Source of the DNA: Mesorhizobium amorphae
GTDB lineage: Bacteria; Pseudomonadota; Alphaproteobacteria; Rhizobiales; Rhizobiaceae
Reading direction: 5' to 3'
DNA: 64,000 nucleotides
Assembly: GCA_003240775.1 (NCBI GenBank)
Contig: QFNI01000010.1
Span: 1 to 64,000, forward strand
Both the position numbers and the translations under genes were made by a program. Below are positions 62,305 through 64,000 of the stretch, piece by piece; within the stretch, counting starts at the first letter, position 1, and each line of letters begins with the position of its first letter. Under the pieces are notes generated by a model that was given only the letters and a program-made list of their open reading frames with translations, made no database searches and had not been told where the DNA came from.

Positions 62305-63282
62305 ATGTTTCGCAAGTTCGCTTTGTCGCTCGCGCTCGGTGCGGCGGCGCTGGCTTTCGCCGGTCCGGCCGGCGCGCAGGAGAAGGTGACGGTCGCCTAC
62401 TTCCTGGAATGGCCGACCGCCAACCAGGTCGCCCAGGTCGACAAGATCTACGACAAGGAACTCGGCGTCGACGTCGAGTGGCGCGCCTTCGGCAACGGCA
62501 ACGAGATGACCCAGGCGATGGTCTCGGGCGACGTTCAGATCGCCTACAGCCAGGGCTTCGTGCCCTTCGTGGTGGGCGTCACCAACGGCGCGCCGCTGAA
62601 GATGGTGGGCGTGGCCGTCACCTATTCCGAGAACGACCTCTGCATCGTGCGCGACGATGCCGGCATCACCAAGGAGAACGCCAAGGAGCTCGAAGGCAAG
62701 CGGGTCGCGACCCCCATCGGCAACGTCACCCACTACAAGCTCCTCAAGACCCTCGAGCACCTGAAGGTGGATGCGTCCAAGGTGGAGCTGGTGCAGATGA
62801 ACCCGGCCGACGCAGCCGTAGCGCTCGTGCGCGGTGACGTGCCGATGGCCTGCGCCTTCGGCGGCGCGCTGTCGCGCATGAAGGAAGTGGGCAAGCCCCT
62901 GATGACGGGCGCCGAGCAGGAAGCCGTCGGCATCAACACCTTCGACATCGTCTCGGTGACCGACAGCTTCGCTTCCGAGCATCCCGACCTCGTGCGCAAG
63001 TTCATGGCCGTGACCGCCAAGGCCAATGCCGACTACGCGGCGAACCCCGACGCCAACATCGAGAAGATCGCGGGCGCCGCCGGCATGGACCTGGACGCCA
63101 CGAAGTCCACCATCGCGGCCTTCGGCTTCCCCACGCCGCAGGACCAGGAGGGTGCCAATTGGCTGGGCGGCGGCTCGGCCCAAGCGGCCAAGGGCGTGGC
63201 CGACCTGATGGTGCAGTCCGGCAACATCGAAAAGGCGCTGCCCGACTACAGCCCCTATGTGGACGCGTCCTTCCTGAAATAA
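62305..63282 (+). CDS. tauA: taurine ABC transporter substrate-binding protein
   Basis: 325 aa. Signal peptide MFRKFALSLALGAAALAFA, cut near GPAGA-QEK. The mature part (KVTVAYFLEWPTANQVAQ, WRAFGNGNEMTQAMVSGDVQIAYSQG, DVPMACAFGGALSRM) belongs to the TauA/SsuA binding proteins for sulfonates. ATG 62305 follows GAGAGGAGTTTCGGG. The next gene is the ATPase. With tpa and xsc about 1.5 kb away, taurine is the most probable ligand. Confidence 0.9.
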   Translation: MFRKFALSLALGAAALAFAGPAGAQEKVTVAYFLEWPTANQVAQVDKIYDKELGVDVEWRAFGNGNEMTQAMVSGDVQIAYSQGFVPFVVGVTNGAPLKMVGVAVTYSENDLCIVRDDAGITKENAKELEGKRVATPIGNVTHYKLLKTLEHLKVDASKVELVQMNPADAAVALVRGDVPMACAFGGALSRMKEVGKPLMTGAEQEAVGINTFDIVSVTDSFASEHPDLVRKFMAVTAKANADYAANPDANIEKIAGAAGMDLDATKSTIAAFGFPTPQDQEGANWLGGGSAQAAKGVADLMVQSGNIEKALPDYSPYVDASFLK

Positions 63283-63346
63283 GCCCCGTGCGGGCGCGGA
63301 GCCTCCCGCTGCGCACCCGCCCACTTCCAGCCAAGGAACGCCGCCC

Positions 63347-64000
63347 ATGAGCGAGGTCGTCATCGACGGCGTCTCGATGGACTATGCCATGCCCGACGGC
63401 GGCGCGCTGCGCGCGCTGGCCGACGTGTCGCTTTCCATCGGCAAGGGCGAGATCGTCTCGGTGCTCGGGCCGTCGGGCTGCGGCAAGACCACGCTTCTCA
63501 ACATCGTGGCGGGTTTCCTGGCGCCTTCGGCCGGCTCCGTGCGCGTGGGCGGCCGCCCCGTGACCGGCCCCGGCCCCGACCGGGGCATGGTGTTCCAGCA
63601 GGGCGCGCTCTTCGAATGGCTGAGCGTGGAGGACAACGTGTCCTTTGGCCCTCGCATGGCGGGCCTGCCCAAGGAGGAGATCGCCGAGCGCACGGGGCGG
63701 CTGATCGCGGCGGTGGGCCTGGCCGATTTCCGCAAGCGGCCGGTCTACCAGCTTTCGGGCGGCATGCAGCAGCGCGTGGCGCTCGCCCGCTGCCTCGCCA
63801 ACGACCCGCAGGTGATCCTGATGGACGAGCCGCTCGGCGCGCTCGACGCGCTGACGCGCGAGAAGATGCAGGGCCTCGTGCTCCGGCTCTGGAAGGAGTT
63901 CGGCAAGACCGTGGTGCTGATCACCCACTCCGTCGAGGAGGCGCTGTTTCTGGGCGAGCGGCTCGTGGTGATGCAGCCCCGGCCCGGCCGCATCGCCAGG
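63347..64000 (+). CDS. tauB: taurine ABC transporter ATP-binding protein, cut by the right edge
   Basis: 218 codons seen. Walker A LGPSGCGKTTLLNIV, Q-loop MVFQQGALFEWLSV, signature LSGGMQQRVALARCL, Walker B VILMDEPLGALD, switch histidine ITHSVEEALFLG: a TauB/SsuB-type ATPase. ATG 63347 lies 7 bases after AAGGAACG. The permease TauC should follow outside the window. Confidence 0.9.
   Translation, partial: MSEVVIDGVSMDYAMPDGGALRALADVSLSIGKGEIVSVLGPSGCGKTTLLNIVAGFLAPSAGSVRVGGRPVTGPGPDRGMVFQQGALFEWLSVEDNVSFGPRMAGLPKEEIAERTGRLIAAVGLADFRKRPVYQLSGGMQQRVALARCLANDPQVILMDEPLGALDALTREKMQGLVLRLWKEFGKTVVLITHSVEEALFLGERLVVMQPRPGRIAR

Overview
The window is GC-rich, gene-dense chromosomal DNA of an alphaproteobacterium, most likely of the Hyphomicrobiales (Rhizobiales). 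This rests on the gene families (UgpC/MalK-type sugar ABC systems, a LOV-HWE kinase, an Rrf2 regulator, the Xsc/Tpa taurine route) and on three families of short palindromic intergenic repeats of the kind common in that order. I see no rRNA, tRNA, CRISPR array, transposase, integrase or phage gene. The genus cannot be named from the sequence.

Layout. 1-2516: an omega-aminotransferase (cut by the left edge), divergent from an M20 deacylase, with a 23-bp dyad between them. 2704-11884: a glycan or glyco-metabolite locus rich in fusions: glycosyltransferase-UDP-galactopyranose mutase, GT4-Gfo/Idh oxidoreductase, a zinc-less MDR dehydrogenase, a GT4-glycoside hydrolase fusion broken by a deletion plus frameshift, and a convergent glycosyltransferase. 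11928-15369: a lipoprotein alpha/beta hydrolase, divergent from an enamidase-like amidohydrolase that is translationally coupled to a nucleoside hydrolase. 15528-23525: one leftward amino-sugar/oligosaccharide operon (binding protein, two permeases, ATPase, GntR regulator, GH4 glycosidase, glucosamine-6-P deaminase, GlcNAc-type kinase), with a GntR-type operator in front of it. 23624-26588: a PurA-like enzyme and a vWA protein facing an NrtR-type regulator across a perfect TTGCAA dyad; this is the best candidate here for an undescribed system.

26593-36204 holds two SPL-type radical SAM genes (one frameshifted near its start), an ABC1/UbiB-type kinase, Mfd, a DEAD-box RNA helicase and a ceramidase-like membrane protein. 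36312-39618 is an aldehyde oxidation unit: DUF779 protein, ExaC-type aldehyde dehydrogenase, and a GAF-Fis regulator that lacks the AAA+ domain. 39806-46575 has an Rrf2 regulator coupled to an FAD/NAD(P)-binding protein, an ABC exporter, and a DMT exporter divergent from a MocR regulator. 46637-52738 holds a phytase-like esterase, a CHAD/CYTH pair, a LOV-HWE histidine kinase, an Amidohydro_2 hydrolase and a Nudix hydrolase.

52743-60791 runs leftward: taurine:pyruvate aminotransferase (Tpa) and sulfoacetaldehyde acetyltransferase (Xsc), then an amidase, a dihydropyrimidinase and a second FAD/NAD(P)-binding protein. 60953-64000 runs rightward: a YihY-family membrane protein and the start of a taurine ABC transporter (TauA and a TauB cut by the right edge). 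Together they suggest import of taurine, deamination to sulfoacetaldehyde and desulfonation to acetyl phosphate and sulfite; the phosphotransacetylase normally expected is not in the window.

Three of the four paired palindromic repeats lie between convergent genes, so they may act as two-way terminators. Only one gene-free stretch exceeds 300 bases (36666-37022).
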